Shown in pieces: positions 48,701-59,655 of a DNA stretch of 64,000 nucleotides; position 1 is the stretch's first letter; each line of letters opens with the position of its first letter. The notes beneath the pieces are model-generated. The model was not told the DNA's origin and did no database searches. It worked only from the letters and a program-made list of their open reading frames with translations. Position numbers and translations under genes: made by a program. The DNA comes from Buddleja alternifolia (Eukaryota; Streptophyta; Magnoliopsida; Lamiales; Scrophulariaceae), in NCBI GenBank assembly GCA_019426215.1, contig CM033397.1, positions 28,708,480 through 28,772,479 of the forward strand, given 5' to 3'.

Positions 48701-49920
48701 AAGACGAATCTGCTAAGATGGTTGAAGTGTTTGAACCAGAAGTAGTTGCAAGTATTCCAGCGTTTGCTGAAGAACCAGTTCCAGCGTCTCCACCAGAGGA
48801 TATTTCTGGCGCTCCTGAATTCGTTGATTCTGTTACTGCTGATGTTGCTGAGGATCTCTCAATTGATGTACGCGGTATAATTTTTGATCCTGCATATCAA
48901 GCTCCTCTTGACTCACTCAAGTATACATCCAGATTCAAGCGACCGGCTCCTCAAGCGCTTGCATTGGATGTGAGTCAAACGTTTGGACCTTTGCTAAAAT
49001 CTGTATTAGAGGAGATAAGCAGTCACGCTACTCAGAATGAAGAATCTCTTCACTGGATTAAGACCGATTTAGCCAAGATTGAATCCCAAATCTTGAACGC
49101 TCAAATAGGTCATATGAAGGGTTCTGCTCAAGCGGCTGTTGGTGAGTGTCAAAAAGAATTTCAATAAATGAGTGACGCTACTCGAGCCAACCAACTAGCC
49201 CTGAAAGAACAATTTGACAAGCGTCTAGACTCCTTAGAGACCTCACTGAATGATGCTACCAGCGCTAAGATCCTCGCTTTGCAGAAACGTTTCGACAAGC
49301 GTCTGGATGATCTTACAGATTCTATGTCTCAAATTGCTCATCAGGTCAGTTTACTCACAGAACATTTTCTGAAGAGTGATGATGGCAATAAGGGGGAAGA
49401 GAAAAGGAAAGGAAAGCTGAAGAGAGTGTCCAGTTCAAGTGCTCAAGAACCTCCTCCGCCGTTGAAGCGTCAGCTACTATCTCCTCCTTCTGTGCTAAGT
49501 CTTCCATCTTGAATAACTGCTGTTGGGATAAGTGATTTTGCTGGAGCGCCTAGTAGAACGCTAAGAGAACCTCCAAGAGCATTGTATCCAAATCTACCAA
49601 TACCTTCTCGGGCACTGCTTGAACAGTTTGACATCCCTCTTCAAAGAGCATCTATTCCAGAACCTACAGATCCAAAAATCTTAGTTGAAGAAAGGTAGAT
49701 GTCTGACTTCAACTGAACTTTCAGAATTTGCCTAAGGTATATTGGTATTGACCTAACTGATTGGGACAAGCACTTTGCTGCTTTCAAGAAGAGGCAAAAG
49801 GAAGAAAATAAGCTCATAATCGACAAAGATCATGAAGCGATGATGACTTTGGAAGATAACCTAATTGAAGCTATCCGAGCTGAAATGCCCAAGCGATACA
49901 AAGTTAGACCAAGTCATTAA
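45710..49920 (+). pseudogene. Second long frame of copia element, env-like position
   Basis: From the ATG at 45710 one frame persists, interrupted by stops at 45743, 46160, 47132 and 47957, to about 48590. After a frameshift it continues to the TAA at 49918-49920 with stops at 49165, 49510 and near 49696-49715. Total span is about 1,400 codons. The N-terminal 250 codons resemble the env-like/plant transposon protein of sireviruses (MMTAVLLNIKINWSEYISG). A Lys/Pro- and Ala/Gln-rich middle (about 46480-47150) carries repeated Ser-Ala-Gln words. A second folded-looking part follows (47285-48580), then a Lys/Asp-rich helical segment (49168-49400) with a tandemly repeated FDKRLD motif. I see no clear signal peptide or membrane helix, so an envelope role is not supported by sequence. 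Function unknown. Confidence 0.75.
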
Positions 49921-50156
49921 AGTTTCTTTGATTTACATTATCTATATTCTTGTCTCGTTTGAATTTTTTTTTGTTCAGTTGTAAAAATGCGTGTAATCAT
50001 TGATATATATAAAATGCATTTTTTTCAGCTGAAACATCTCGTTGAAGCGTAACTAACTTTAACTAACGTTATCTAACCAAAGCTAACTTTTATTTTGGCT
50101 GTCTAACTCTTGATCTATAAAAGAGTAAGTATTGTCATCATCAAAATGGGGGAAAT
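49921..50156 (+). other. 3' untranslated segment and polypurine tract
   Basis: aaaatgggggaaat at about 50143-50155 directly precedes the 3' LTR and is the polypurine tract. The preceding segment has a counterpart in reverse at about 61815-62010. Confidence 0.85.
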
Positions 50157-51714
50157 TGTTAGGAATTTCATGTTAGATGTTTTGATGATGACAATTAGGA
50201 CTTTATGTTAGACCCCAAAATATGTAAGCTTGATTTTAGTAGAAATCATGTATAAGCTTTGAAGCGTTAGATTTGTAATAGGCTTTGTTTTGTTTTTATT
50301 CGAGATTGTTAGGCTAAGTAGTCTTAGGCTGAGCGTCTGATAATATCTGAGTGAGTTTATCAGTAGTAAAGTTTGAAGACTCAGGCGCCTGAAGTCTGAA
50401 TGAAGATAAAGTCTCCAAGCGTCCAAATAACCAGCTATATCAAGCATTACCTTATAGGACAGAAGTGATTCAAGGATGGATAAGCGTCCATCAATGACTG
50501 ATTTCACCCGAATCTATTTCTAAGTCCGGAAGGAGTTTAATACAATTATTCTCAACACATTAAGCGCCAACAGGCATTGAATTCAAATGCATTAAATGCT
50601 GATAAGAGCATTAAATGTGATAAGCACTTTCAGACGTACGGAGAAGCCACCCTATTGGACTGTCAGCTATTCATAGATTGCAGCACCAACTTTGTGCAGC
50701 AGATTTTCAGGAAAAAGGACAAAAGTTGTTCACTCGCGGAAGTGAGAGACACGCGCCTGTGCATGTGTCAAACGGACACTTTCTCCAAAAATGCCTATAA
50801 ATAGGACTTCAACAACAAGCCAAATAACAATCAATTTCTAAGCCAAATTGCTGTTGCATTGAAGTCTCATTCATTAAACTTTCAGAAAAGCCAGAATATT
50901 CAAGAAAACTTTCTCTTTGCTTCTCTTCAATTCCTGAGACAGTCAACCAATATCTCAAACATTCTTTTCGAAGAAACCACATTACTATTGAGATATTTCT
51001 AGTTGTTTGAACTTCATCAAAATCAAACAAACCGTTTAGAAAACCCCATCCAAGCCTCGCGATCTGTGTGAAGTAGAAGTTGGATACTTGCATTATTTCT
51101 GGGTGAAAGAAGCAAGAGGATTGAAGTGATTTGGAGCAGAAATCTGTGTGATTAAGGAGCTCAAGTCATCGACATCTATCTCTCCCTAATTTGTAGAAGA
51201 CTCTTTGTGATTCTTTGAGAATCATTTTAGTGGATTGCCTCCAAGTGTTCAAGGAGAAGAAGGACGTAGTTGGGATTACACCACCCAACGAACCTTACAA
51301 ATATTGTGTCTTTTACTTTACAGTCAATTCTCTTATCTATCATATCATTGCATAAATTGATTAAGTAAAACACAATCAAACGCTAAGCAACTAAGAAACA
51401 ACTTGTGACGCTAAAGATTTCCAAAAGAGAAGACTCTAAAATTATTCCGCTGTGCTAACACTGATTAAAGAACTGAACGCTTAAACCTACTTGGTTAAAG
51501 TATTCAAATCTTGAAGTCTAAGTTAACTTTCTAAAAACAATCTTTATCAGACGCTTGACCTAAGCGTCTATATTTCAAGTAAACGCTCAGTCAAGCGTCT
51601 ACATTTCAAGCGTCCAAAACCTTTTTAATACGAAACTTTTGAAGTCGAAAAGGACTTCAGGGTCTATTCAACTCCCCCCTTCTAGACCCTTTCGTATGCC
51701 ACTTGAGACCAATA
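50157..51714 (+). repeat. 3' LTR of copia element
   Basis: 1,558 bp. Matches the 5' LTR with scattered changes. Its last two bases read TA instead of the CA of the 5' LTR. The TATA box is at about 50794. Confidence 0.95.
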
Positions 51715-52603
51715 ATAAGACTGTTGAATCCTGAGGAGTAAGCGCCGTGAAGCCTTTTTGCACTGAGTCATCAACTCTGAGGGGCGAAAATACTCTTTAG
51801 GACAGTGCCGTTGCACACCTCAGTCCGTCTAGCTAAGTCCTTTCCAACTCTCCCTTTTTTTATTATTTTGTGTTATATTTCCTACACTTTTAGCGATTGA
51901 GTTTGAGTTGAGTATCGAGTAGAATAATTCATCATTTAGCCCTATACTCAACTTGAGAAGGAGATTGATAGTTGAAACCCTGTTTGAGGCTTTGATCTTG
52001 ACTCTTTAACAGAACAAATTTTGCTTGAATATTTTTTAGTAATCGATAAATTTGTAAGCTTCAATCTATTAGCACTTCAAATATGTTATTGGCACTCTAC
52101 TATTGAATACAACTTTTTTTAGAAAAATAATGAAGTATATAGTTTAAAGAGTGCAGAAAGTGAAGTTATTTGAGTTAGTTTGATTAACAATCAAGTCATG
52201 TTGAAATAAATATTCTAAAATTGGATATTAATCCTAACAAGTTCGAACAACACATAATTCGATTCGACTCATTTAGTTTACAACCCTAATTACAAATAAG
52301 GTCATTTTTCCTAATAATTCACTTCGTTTACACCACCTTGTTAAAAATTGAGAATGCTTTAAGAAAATTTTATAAGAATATTGTAATATGTAGTGATTAT
52401 CTCCTTGTATGATACCCATGTAAGAAGTTAATTTTGAAGTCACATGTAGTTAATTAGACGTGATCAATTGTGAATAGTATAAAATTTATAATAAGCTATT
52501 AAATAATCATGTTTAAAGTTTGAGAGGTGATTCGGGCCTTTTCTCATTTTGAGCGGGCTCTATATTCTTTCTTCGGGGTTTCAAATTTTTTGCCGGGCTT
52601 GCA

Positions 52604-54002
52604 TGACCGAGCACGACAGCGGGCAGCCGCCAACAGCGGCCATGGCTGCCGATCGCAACACCAAGAAGTTCAAGCGGGGACTTGGGGGAGAGGAGCGTTC
52701 CTTTGTTTCATCCCAACATACCAGTGAAGAAGATGTGAATATGGACAAACAGGACAACCAAAATGCATCTGAACCAGTTAATGCTTGGCAAAAGGGTAGA
52801 ATGCATGGTCCTTGGACTAATAACCAGACGATAAAGAAGTACTATACGGGCGAAGGAGAGATGGACGAGTAGGACAAAGTGATTATATCCGAAATCAAAT
52901 CTAAGGGTACAACTACTATGGAACACAATCTTACAATACCCATACCAGAAGTCTTTGTAACGGTAGAGGAATGGCTTGATATCTATGGACCTTATCGACG
53001 AGCTTTGCTGGTAAAAGTTTTAGGGAGAAAGGTCGGAACTCCAACTTACGTCAACGTATGAGAACTATATGGCAAATCAACGACCTGGATCTGGTGGACG
53101 TTGGAAATGATTACTATCTTGTGAGATTTACCAAGAAGGATGATTACATAAGGGTGCTCGACGGCGGGCCGTGGATGGTAATGGGTCACTATCTTACCAT
53201 CCAAAAGTGGAAACCTGATTTCCAACCGGAAAAGGCACATATCAACTCGACTTTAGTTTGGGTTCGGTTCCTTGAAATTACCATCGAACTCTTTAATTAC
53301 AAAATACTATCAAGAATGGGAGAAACCATCAGTCGGGTCGTGAAAATAGATAAACATACGGAATACTCGCTCCGGGGCCGCTTTGCACGAGTGTGTATTG
53401 AAGTAGATTTCGGTAAACCTTTAACGCCATTCATCTCGCTAAATGGATGTCTTCAAACAGTGGAGTATGAGGGATTACACCTTATTTGCTTCGATTGTGG
53501 TTCTTATGGCCACCAAAAAGAAACATGCGGCAAAAAATTGAACACGAATAACCAATCGGATCCAACCTCGGCAGGACAAGAAGGAAGCGGTAACACAGAC
53601 ATGGGCAAGAAGGATCGTGAACGGGTGCCGGAATCTACTACGTACGAGCCATGGATGATGGCTCAGACCCGGGCCCGAAAACCAACTCGAAATATGACCG
53701 TTAATGGGGAGGCAATCAATATGGAAAGAAATCATTCAGATTTGAATAAATCTCAATCTACTCATATTTCCTTCCAAGCTGCGAGAGAGGAAGAAAACTT
53801 ACCTTCTGGAGCCAACTTAAAGAATGGAACTAATTACTCAAAGTCAAAAGCTCCTTATAATAAATCCAAGCATCAACCCAATAAGGGAAACAATTCTTCA
53901 GCCCAACTAGGCGGTTCCAGATTCAATATCCTCATAGACGACCCAAACGAAGAGGAAGCCCAACTCTTATTTAATATGGGCTTGGACCAAAATAGTGCTT
54001 AG
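52604..54002 (+). pseudogene. LINE ORF1: DUF4283 and CCHC zinc knuckle
   Basis: Starts at the ATG at 52604 (MTEHDSGQPP). It has a stop at 52870 and a frameshift near 53055, inside the DUF4283 domain (PYRRALLVKVLGRKVG before, DYYLVRFTKKDDY after). The zinc knuckle CFDCGSYGHQKETC (about 53490-53530) is complete. The tail is Asn- and Ser-rich. By family it would bind the element RNA. A Pro/Asn-rich frame continues to about 54640. Confidence 0.88.
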
Positions 54003-54640
54003 GTTTCTATAGCTAATGGCCCAACACGAGCTAGAACTCAGTCCCATAAGTCTGCGGGTAAAAATAAAAATTGTGTGAAGCCCATGTCTCGAAAAGTCCT
54101 TAGCGGCCCAGCTCCACGCATATGGCATAGCACGGTGGACAAAAATAAAGAAGCTATGGGCTCCGACCCAATCGTAGACATGGCCCAACTTCCGCGGTTA
54201 GCCAAAGGTAACACATATCCAATTTCTAATAATTCAATTGGACTAACATCTGTTGGGCCAGATTCTATTTTTAATACCCCAACTAGTTTAGTCCAGCCCC
54301 TACCCCTCAACACACAAACAGAAACACACGCACATAATCACTCAATTAATTCTCCATTGTCCCAGCACACCCCTAGTCCTAATCAGCTTGGCTCAATGGA
54401 CCGTTATAACTCGAGGCAGATTGAACCCGGGGCAGCTCACGATAAGTTCATGAGCGGGTCATGTATACCCGACTCGGATGGTAATGTTTTTGCAGATGGT
54501 TCCATACCGCCGGACAAAACCGATAAGGCAAACATGGATTTTGAACTTATGGATAATCCGGCGTTTGATGCGGTGGGGGGTGGCCACCCCCCGAGGTATG
54601 ATCCTCCAGGTCCATTTCTTTATTATTTTGATAATTTTTT

Positions 54641-57600
54641 ATGATGAATACTATTTTTTGGAATTGTAGGGGGGCCGGTAAAACGGAGTTACTCAATACA
54701 CTTCTTGTATTTTGCGAACTAACGACCCGACTATCCTGGTACTTATGGAAACAAGGGTTCAAAGTGACCGTGCCAATACTATCCTTCGTTGGAGCCATTT
54801 GGATAAACTTGAAAAAATTGAGGCCAGGGGGTTTGCGGGAGGAATTTGGCTCTTTTGGAATTCGAACGAGGTTGATTTAGAATTTATTGAGGCTAATGAT
54901 AAGAGTATTACAGTGCTTGTCAGAAAATTTGGAGCAATAAATTGGGTTCTGACGGCTAGCTACGCGAGTCCCCAAGTTGAAACTCATGATTATCTTTGGG
55001 ATTATATTCGGCGGCTAGCTCATGCAGTCAAGGGCCCGTGACTTCTGGCTGGTGATATGAATGTTGTGACAAATGTGGAAGAAAAATCAGGGGGAGCTCT
55101 AATTGATTACAACAAATGTCGTAAGTACATGGATTGTGTGGATGAGTGCGGGTTCATTGATCTTAAGTTTCGAGGAGCCCCCTTTACTTGGGCCCGAGGG
55201 GGTACCTCGACCTTGCAGGAACATCTTGACAGAGCCATTTGTAACCCTGAATGGCGCCTTGCATTCCCCTCTGCTATAGTTAGACATTTACCGTGTACGT
55301 CGTCAGATCACTCGCCTCTACTTCTTTCACTTATCGAGGATCTAGGTCAACTTGCTAATCATAGGCCCCCTCGTATCCAAGCCGCTTGGTTCACGGATTT
55401 CAGGTTTCAGCAGTTTGTCCAGAATCAGTGGTCGAACCAGCTTGACACCCGGATTGCGGATCGTCTCTCGGATATTAGGGAACAAGCTGGACAATGGAAT
55501 AAAGAGGTATTTGATAATGTTTTCCATAAAAAAGGGGAACTCTTAGCTAGGATTGGGGGTATCCAACGAGCTCAGGGCCAGAACTTTAATAAATATCTTC
55601 AAAAACTGGAACTCAAGCTAGTTAGTCAATATCATGAAGCTTCGAGTTAAGAGGAACTGATATGGAAGCAAAAATCCAGAATTAATTGGCTCAAAGCCGG
55701 GGACATGAACACTAGGTTCTTTCATATTGCCGCCACGACTAAATAAGGACGTGTTAAGATTAGCATCCTTGTTCGGGATGATGGTACCTGGGAAATGGAG
55801 GCTCTGAAGCTTAAAGAGATGGCTGTCAATTTTTATCAGACGTTGTATGGAGCGGGTGATACCGTGACTCCGTATATTCCGACTACGAACTTCCCCAAGC
55901 TTAACAATCACCAAATTATGGTTCTTTAGTTGCCAATACCGAAAGATGAGGTCAAAAGGGTGTTGTGGGAGATGCATCCGACTAAATCTCCGGGACCTGA
56001 TGGGCTTCAACCTCTTTTCTATCAGAAGTGTTGGAACACAATTGGCGATGATATTACTAACACGGTGAGCGAGGCTCTCCGCTCAAGTACAATCGGCTCT
56101 CGTCTCAATGAATCTCTTATCACTTTAATTCCCAAGGAAAAGAATCCAACACACCTTTCTAAGTTCCGTCCAATCAGTCTTAGTAATGTGATTCTCAAAA
56201 TTATTACTAAAACTCTAGCTAATAGACTCCGTAATATGATGGATAATCTTATACCTCAAACTCAGAGTAGTTTCATTCGAGGTAGACAAACTATTGATAA
56301 TGTGATCATCACGCAAGAGGTCATTCATAACATGCAAAGATCTAAGAGTAAGAAAGGTTTTTTCGTATCTAAAATTGACTTTGAGAAAGCATATGATAGG
56401 GTTGATTGGACGTTTCTTGAAAAGGTGTTGAAGGAGATGGCCTTTCCCGCCAATTGGATAAGCCTTATTTTGAGTTGTACAACCACGGCTAGACTTTCCC
56501 TCATTTGGAATGGAGAGACTACCGAGTGGTTTAACCCAAAACGAGGTCTTAGGCAGGGAGACCTGCTTTCACCTTACCTGTTTGTTTTTTGTGTGGTGAA
56601 ACTTGGTTCCTTAATAAGTGAGGCGGTTCAGACCAAGCGTTGGCATCACGTCCCCACCTCTCGTTCGGGTCCCCGTGTCTCCCATCTTATGTTTGCAGAT
56701 GACCTTATCCTCTTTGGAGAGGCCTAGGATTCGCTGGTGGATGCTATTAGTAATATTCTTGAAACCTATTGCAAGATGTCTGGGCAGCTTGTGAATATGA
56801 ATAAGTCCTGAATCTTTTTCTCCCATAACATCCCGGGTCCCCGAGCCCGCGCTCTTAGCCGTAGAGCTAACCTTCAAGTTACTCATGATTTGGGCCGATA
56901 TCTTGGGACTCTGATACATCACTCTCGGGTTTGTATCAGTGACTACAATTTCATTGTGGATCGGGTTAAGAAAAAATTGAAAGGTTGGAAGAGGAAGCAG
57001 TTGGCCATTGCCGGACGTACTACTTTGATCAAATCAGTGACGGCGACGATCCCCTCCTATTATATGCAGACCTCGTTGCTTTCTATGGGTATTTGTGATA
57101 AGATAGACAAAGCTAATAGACGATTCTTGTGGGGAGGATCGGATGAGGTTCGTAAAATTCATTTGATGGCGTGGGACAAAGTTTGTCAACGTAAGATAAA
57201 TGGGGGATTAGGAATCCGTAATACCCGGGCCATGAATTTGTCCTTTCTCGAAAAACTTGGATGGCAAATTATGACGAAAGATAACAAGCTTTGGGTCCAA
57301 ATTCTCCGACATAAGTATGTTTATCGTACAAGAGCTCGAGCCCGTAATGCTACATCTCATACGTGGCATAGCATTCAAGCGGCTGCTCCTCTTCTTGCCA
57401 GCGGTATCCGATGGAAGATTGGAAACGGGGAATCAGTTAAGTTTTGACAAGATATTTGGATGGGAGACTCGAGCATTTTACGGCGTGCTAGTAGGAAACC
57501 TCCAGAAATGGAAATGAATCGGACGGTGCGAAGCTATTGGCATGACTCCTTTGGATGGAAGTGGAATGATCTAAATGACCTTGACATGAGTATTAAAATG

Positions 57601-58774
57601 AACTGGCTAGTGTTAATCTTCACGTGAACAACCATAATGAAGATGTGATTTTTTGGCAATTCTCAACCAAGGGCGTGTATAGCTGTCATAGTGCTTATGA
57701 TAAGCTCACCACTAATATGGATAATAATCAATGTGATGAAGATGAGGCTTGGAGTCGGCTATGGAAAGTCAAGGTTGCCCACCGACGAAAACTCCTTCTT
57801 TGGTTACTATGACATGATCGGATTTTAACCCACCTCAACTTGCTTCATCGGGGTCTCCGTTCTAATGCAGAGTGTTATTTTTGTGGACACCCTTCCGAAT
57901 CAGCGCTCCATGCTCTTCGAGATTGCGATTGGGCCGCCCAGCTTTGGCGACAGCTTGTTGCGCCTTGTCACCATGCGAGATTTTTCTCGCTTAATCTCCG
58001 GGAGTGGATTGATTGGAATATCTCGTCGATGATTAACAGGTATGGTTTGGGGGGGGGGGGAATTGGTCTATTACATTCACTGAGACGGTTAATATTTTAT
58101 GGCAGGAACGCAATAAATCAATTCACAATGAAGAGGATACCAGTTATACGGCTAATTTGGCGCGTATTAGAGCTCGGGTCGAGGAAACACAACATCTTGT
58201 CAAAGATGACCCCGCTATTCTTACAGAAGCTGTTCAGGTTGGCTGGATTCACCCACAAGAGGAGTGGTACAAGCTGAATGTTGATGCGACTATGCGTCGG
58301 AGTGTCCAATTTCGTCCAAATGCTACGGCTATTGGGGGGCTGCTGCGCAACTCGGATGGGCTTTGGAATGGAGGTTTTTCTGGAGCTGTGGAGTCGGATT
58401 CAATATTATATGCTGAGTTGGCTAGCATCTTGCATGGTCTTGACTTTGCTTGGGATCTAGGAGTGCGACGCCTTGAAGTTGAGAATGACTGTTTGGAGGC
58501 GGTGGATAGCATTACATCAGGAAGTCCTACACATCGATACTTTGAGCTTATCAGCAAGATTCGTGATAAATTGGCACTCCCTTGGCAAGTAACAATCTCG
58601 CATGTTTGGAGAGAGGCGAATAAAGCGGCTAATAAATTAGCCAACGACGGGCTCGGTCTTGCCCTTACGAGCTACACGAGTGCACCTCATTGCCTTAGAG
58701 ACATCTTAGACCAAGACCGTGCCGGTTTTACTTGGACTCGATACGTGACCTCCAACTCGGGTTTGTCAAGTTAG
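54641..58774 (+). pseudogene. LINE ORF2: endonuclease, RT, zf-RVT, RNase H
   Basis: Starts MMNTIFWNCRGAG, the usual endonuclease opening. The endonuclease continues with LVLMETRV, LAGDMN and SSDHSPLLLS. RT motifs follow: SPGPDGLQPLFYQ, LIPKEKNPTHLSKFRPISL, IDFEKAYDRVDW, RGLRQGDLLSPYLF and FADDLILFGEA (FADD catalytic box). zf-RVT is at about 57624-57960 (CYFCGHPSESALHALRDC). RNase H is at 58260-58720 (LNVDATM, ELASILHGLDFA, HVWREANKAANKLAND). Stops are at 55039, 55648, about 55744, about 55927, 56725, about 56808, 57445 and 57808. Frameshifts lie near 54705, 57600 and 58045, the last in a G run. These are enough to inactivate it. Confidence 0.93.
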
Positions 58775-58833
58775 GTCATTAGGGTTGCCCCTTTCTTTCT
58801 TGGAAACAAAAAAAAAAAAGTTTGAGAGGTGAT

Positions 58834-59655
58834 GTTCTAATTTTTTTCTTTAATCTTAGTTAAGAAATATTTGATTAAACTAAGAGAAAGGAATATTATG
58901 TTTATTTTTCAATCGAACACACTTTTTACAAATAACTTTTCAGTGCAATGTCCAAATAACTATAAGAAAAGATGTTGGACTTAGAGTAGATTGTCCTAGT
59001 GTTTCCTTTTTTTTTTCCCTCATTCTTTTACATTAACAAAAGTTGGAAAAAGTTTGGGGATTTGTGTTCAGTATAGTCATTGCGTATGTTCAAAATGCAA
59101 TGCTATGATATAATTCCATTTTTCAGAAAATCAAGCAATAAATCCACGTACTGGATATCGTTTGTCGTACTGATTGATACATTATCGAAATCAGACATAA
59201 AACTGGTAGCAAACATGTGGACACCCAAAAGCATGAAATGATTCCTCATTTTCACTAAATTGAATTGTTTATTGTTAAGAATTGGATATAATGTTTGTCA
59301 AATCAATGGTGCAATAAAATGCTGGAAAAAAAATATAGCAAATCAAATTGAATAATAATATTTGGATTAACAGAAAAGGTCTAAACATTTGAATTAGAAA
59401 ATATAAATTCCAATAGTGAACCCAACTTTAGTGCTCTCATTACTTCAAAAACGGCCGCTGCTACAGCATTTTTAACACTTTCCACATTTAATCTTTATTC
59501 CCAAGCTTATTATCATAATACATTTTGCTACATCTTCAAATATGAAGCAAAAAGTAGGCATTTATACATTGCATGAATTGTAAAAATTATATATGAAATG
59601 AGAGATAGATAAATAATTAATTAATGATCTTTTGACAAATTAATTTTATTTATTC
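58834..59655. repeat. Intergenic, with dispersed ~400-bp repeat copy 2
   Basis: 58834-59257 is unrecognised. 59258-59655 matches 26425-26815 in direct orientation and is cut short at 59655 by the reverse copia LTR. Neither copy shows transposon ends or a coding frame. Confidence 0.75.

Larger units (their letters stand above)
37804..51714 (+). mobile_element. Sirevirus-like Ty1/copia element, 13.9 kb
   Basis: A complete LTR retrotransposon with LTRs at 37804-39347 and 50157-51714 and a perfect 5-bp TSD ataag (37799-37803 and 51715-51719). Its tRNA-Met-type primer site is at 39350. The gag-protease-integrase-RT-RNase H order is typical of copia. It has a further long frame between RNase H and the 3' LTR, and repeated purine tracts, which together point to the SIRE/Maximus lineage. 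The coding regions are broken by many stops and two frameshifts, so it cannot be autonomous. The two LTRs differ by a few percent plus a short duplication of about 15 bp present only in the 3' LTR (near 51600). Confidence 0.95.
37199..51896 (+). mobile_element. Solo LTR split by the copia element
   Basis: Bounded by TGTAGG at 37199 and CCTACA ending at 51896, a perfect 6-bp inverted terminus. A 5-bp TSD ctttt lies at 37194-37198 and 51897-51901. Its own sequence is 37199-37803 plus 51720-51896, about 780 bp. A TATA box tataaatag is at 37458-37466, giving the + orientation. Its insertion point is inside the hAT-like element. Confidence 0.85.
36922..52288. mobile_element. hAT-like element split by nested insertions
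   Basis: The left end reads taggggtgtaaatgagtcaa (36922). The right end reverse-complemented reads tagggttgtaaactaaatga (52288). Both then carry subterminal gag/ctcgag words (gagccgaac, gagctcga, ttcgattcgactc). Removing the solo LTR 37199-51896 and one copy of its TSD brings the two halves together as a non-autonomous element of about 660 bp. The 8-bp flanks do not match, so the hAT TSD is lost or the ends are slightly misplaced. Confidence 0.72.
52532..58816 (+). mobile_element. Full-length L1-like LINE with RNase H, perfect 17-bp TSD
   Basis: A 6.3-kb element with poly(A) tail at about 58808-58819. It is flanked by a perfect 17-bp repeat, aaagtttgagaggtgat (52515-52531 and 58817-58833). 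The order is ORF1 (DUF4283 plus zinc knuckle), then ORF2 (AP endonuclease, reverse transcriptase, zf-RVT, RNase H). Both ORFs are broken, so it is immobile. The intact TSD shows that it arrived in one piece. Confidence 0.95.
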
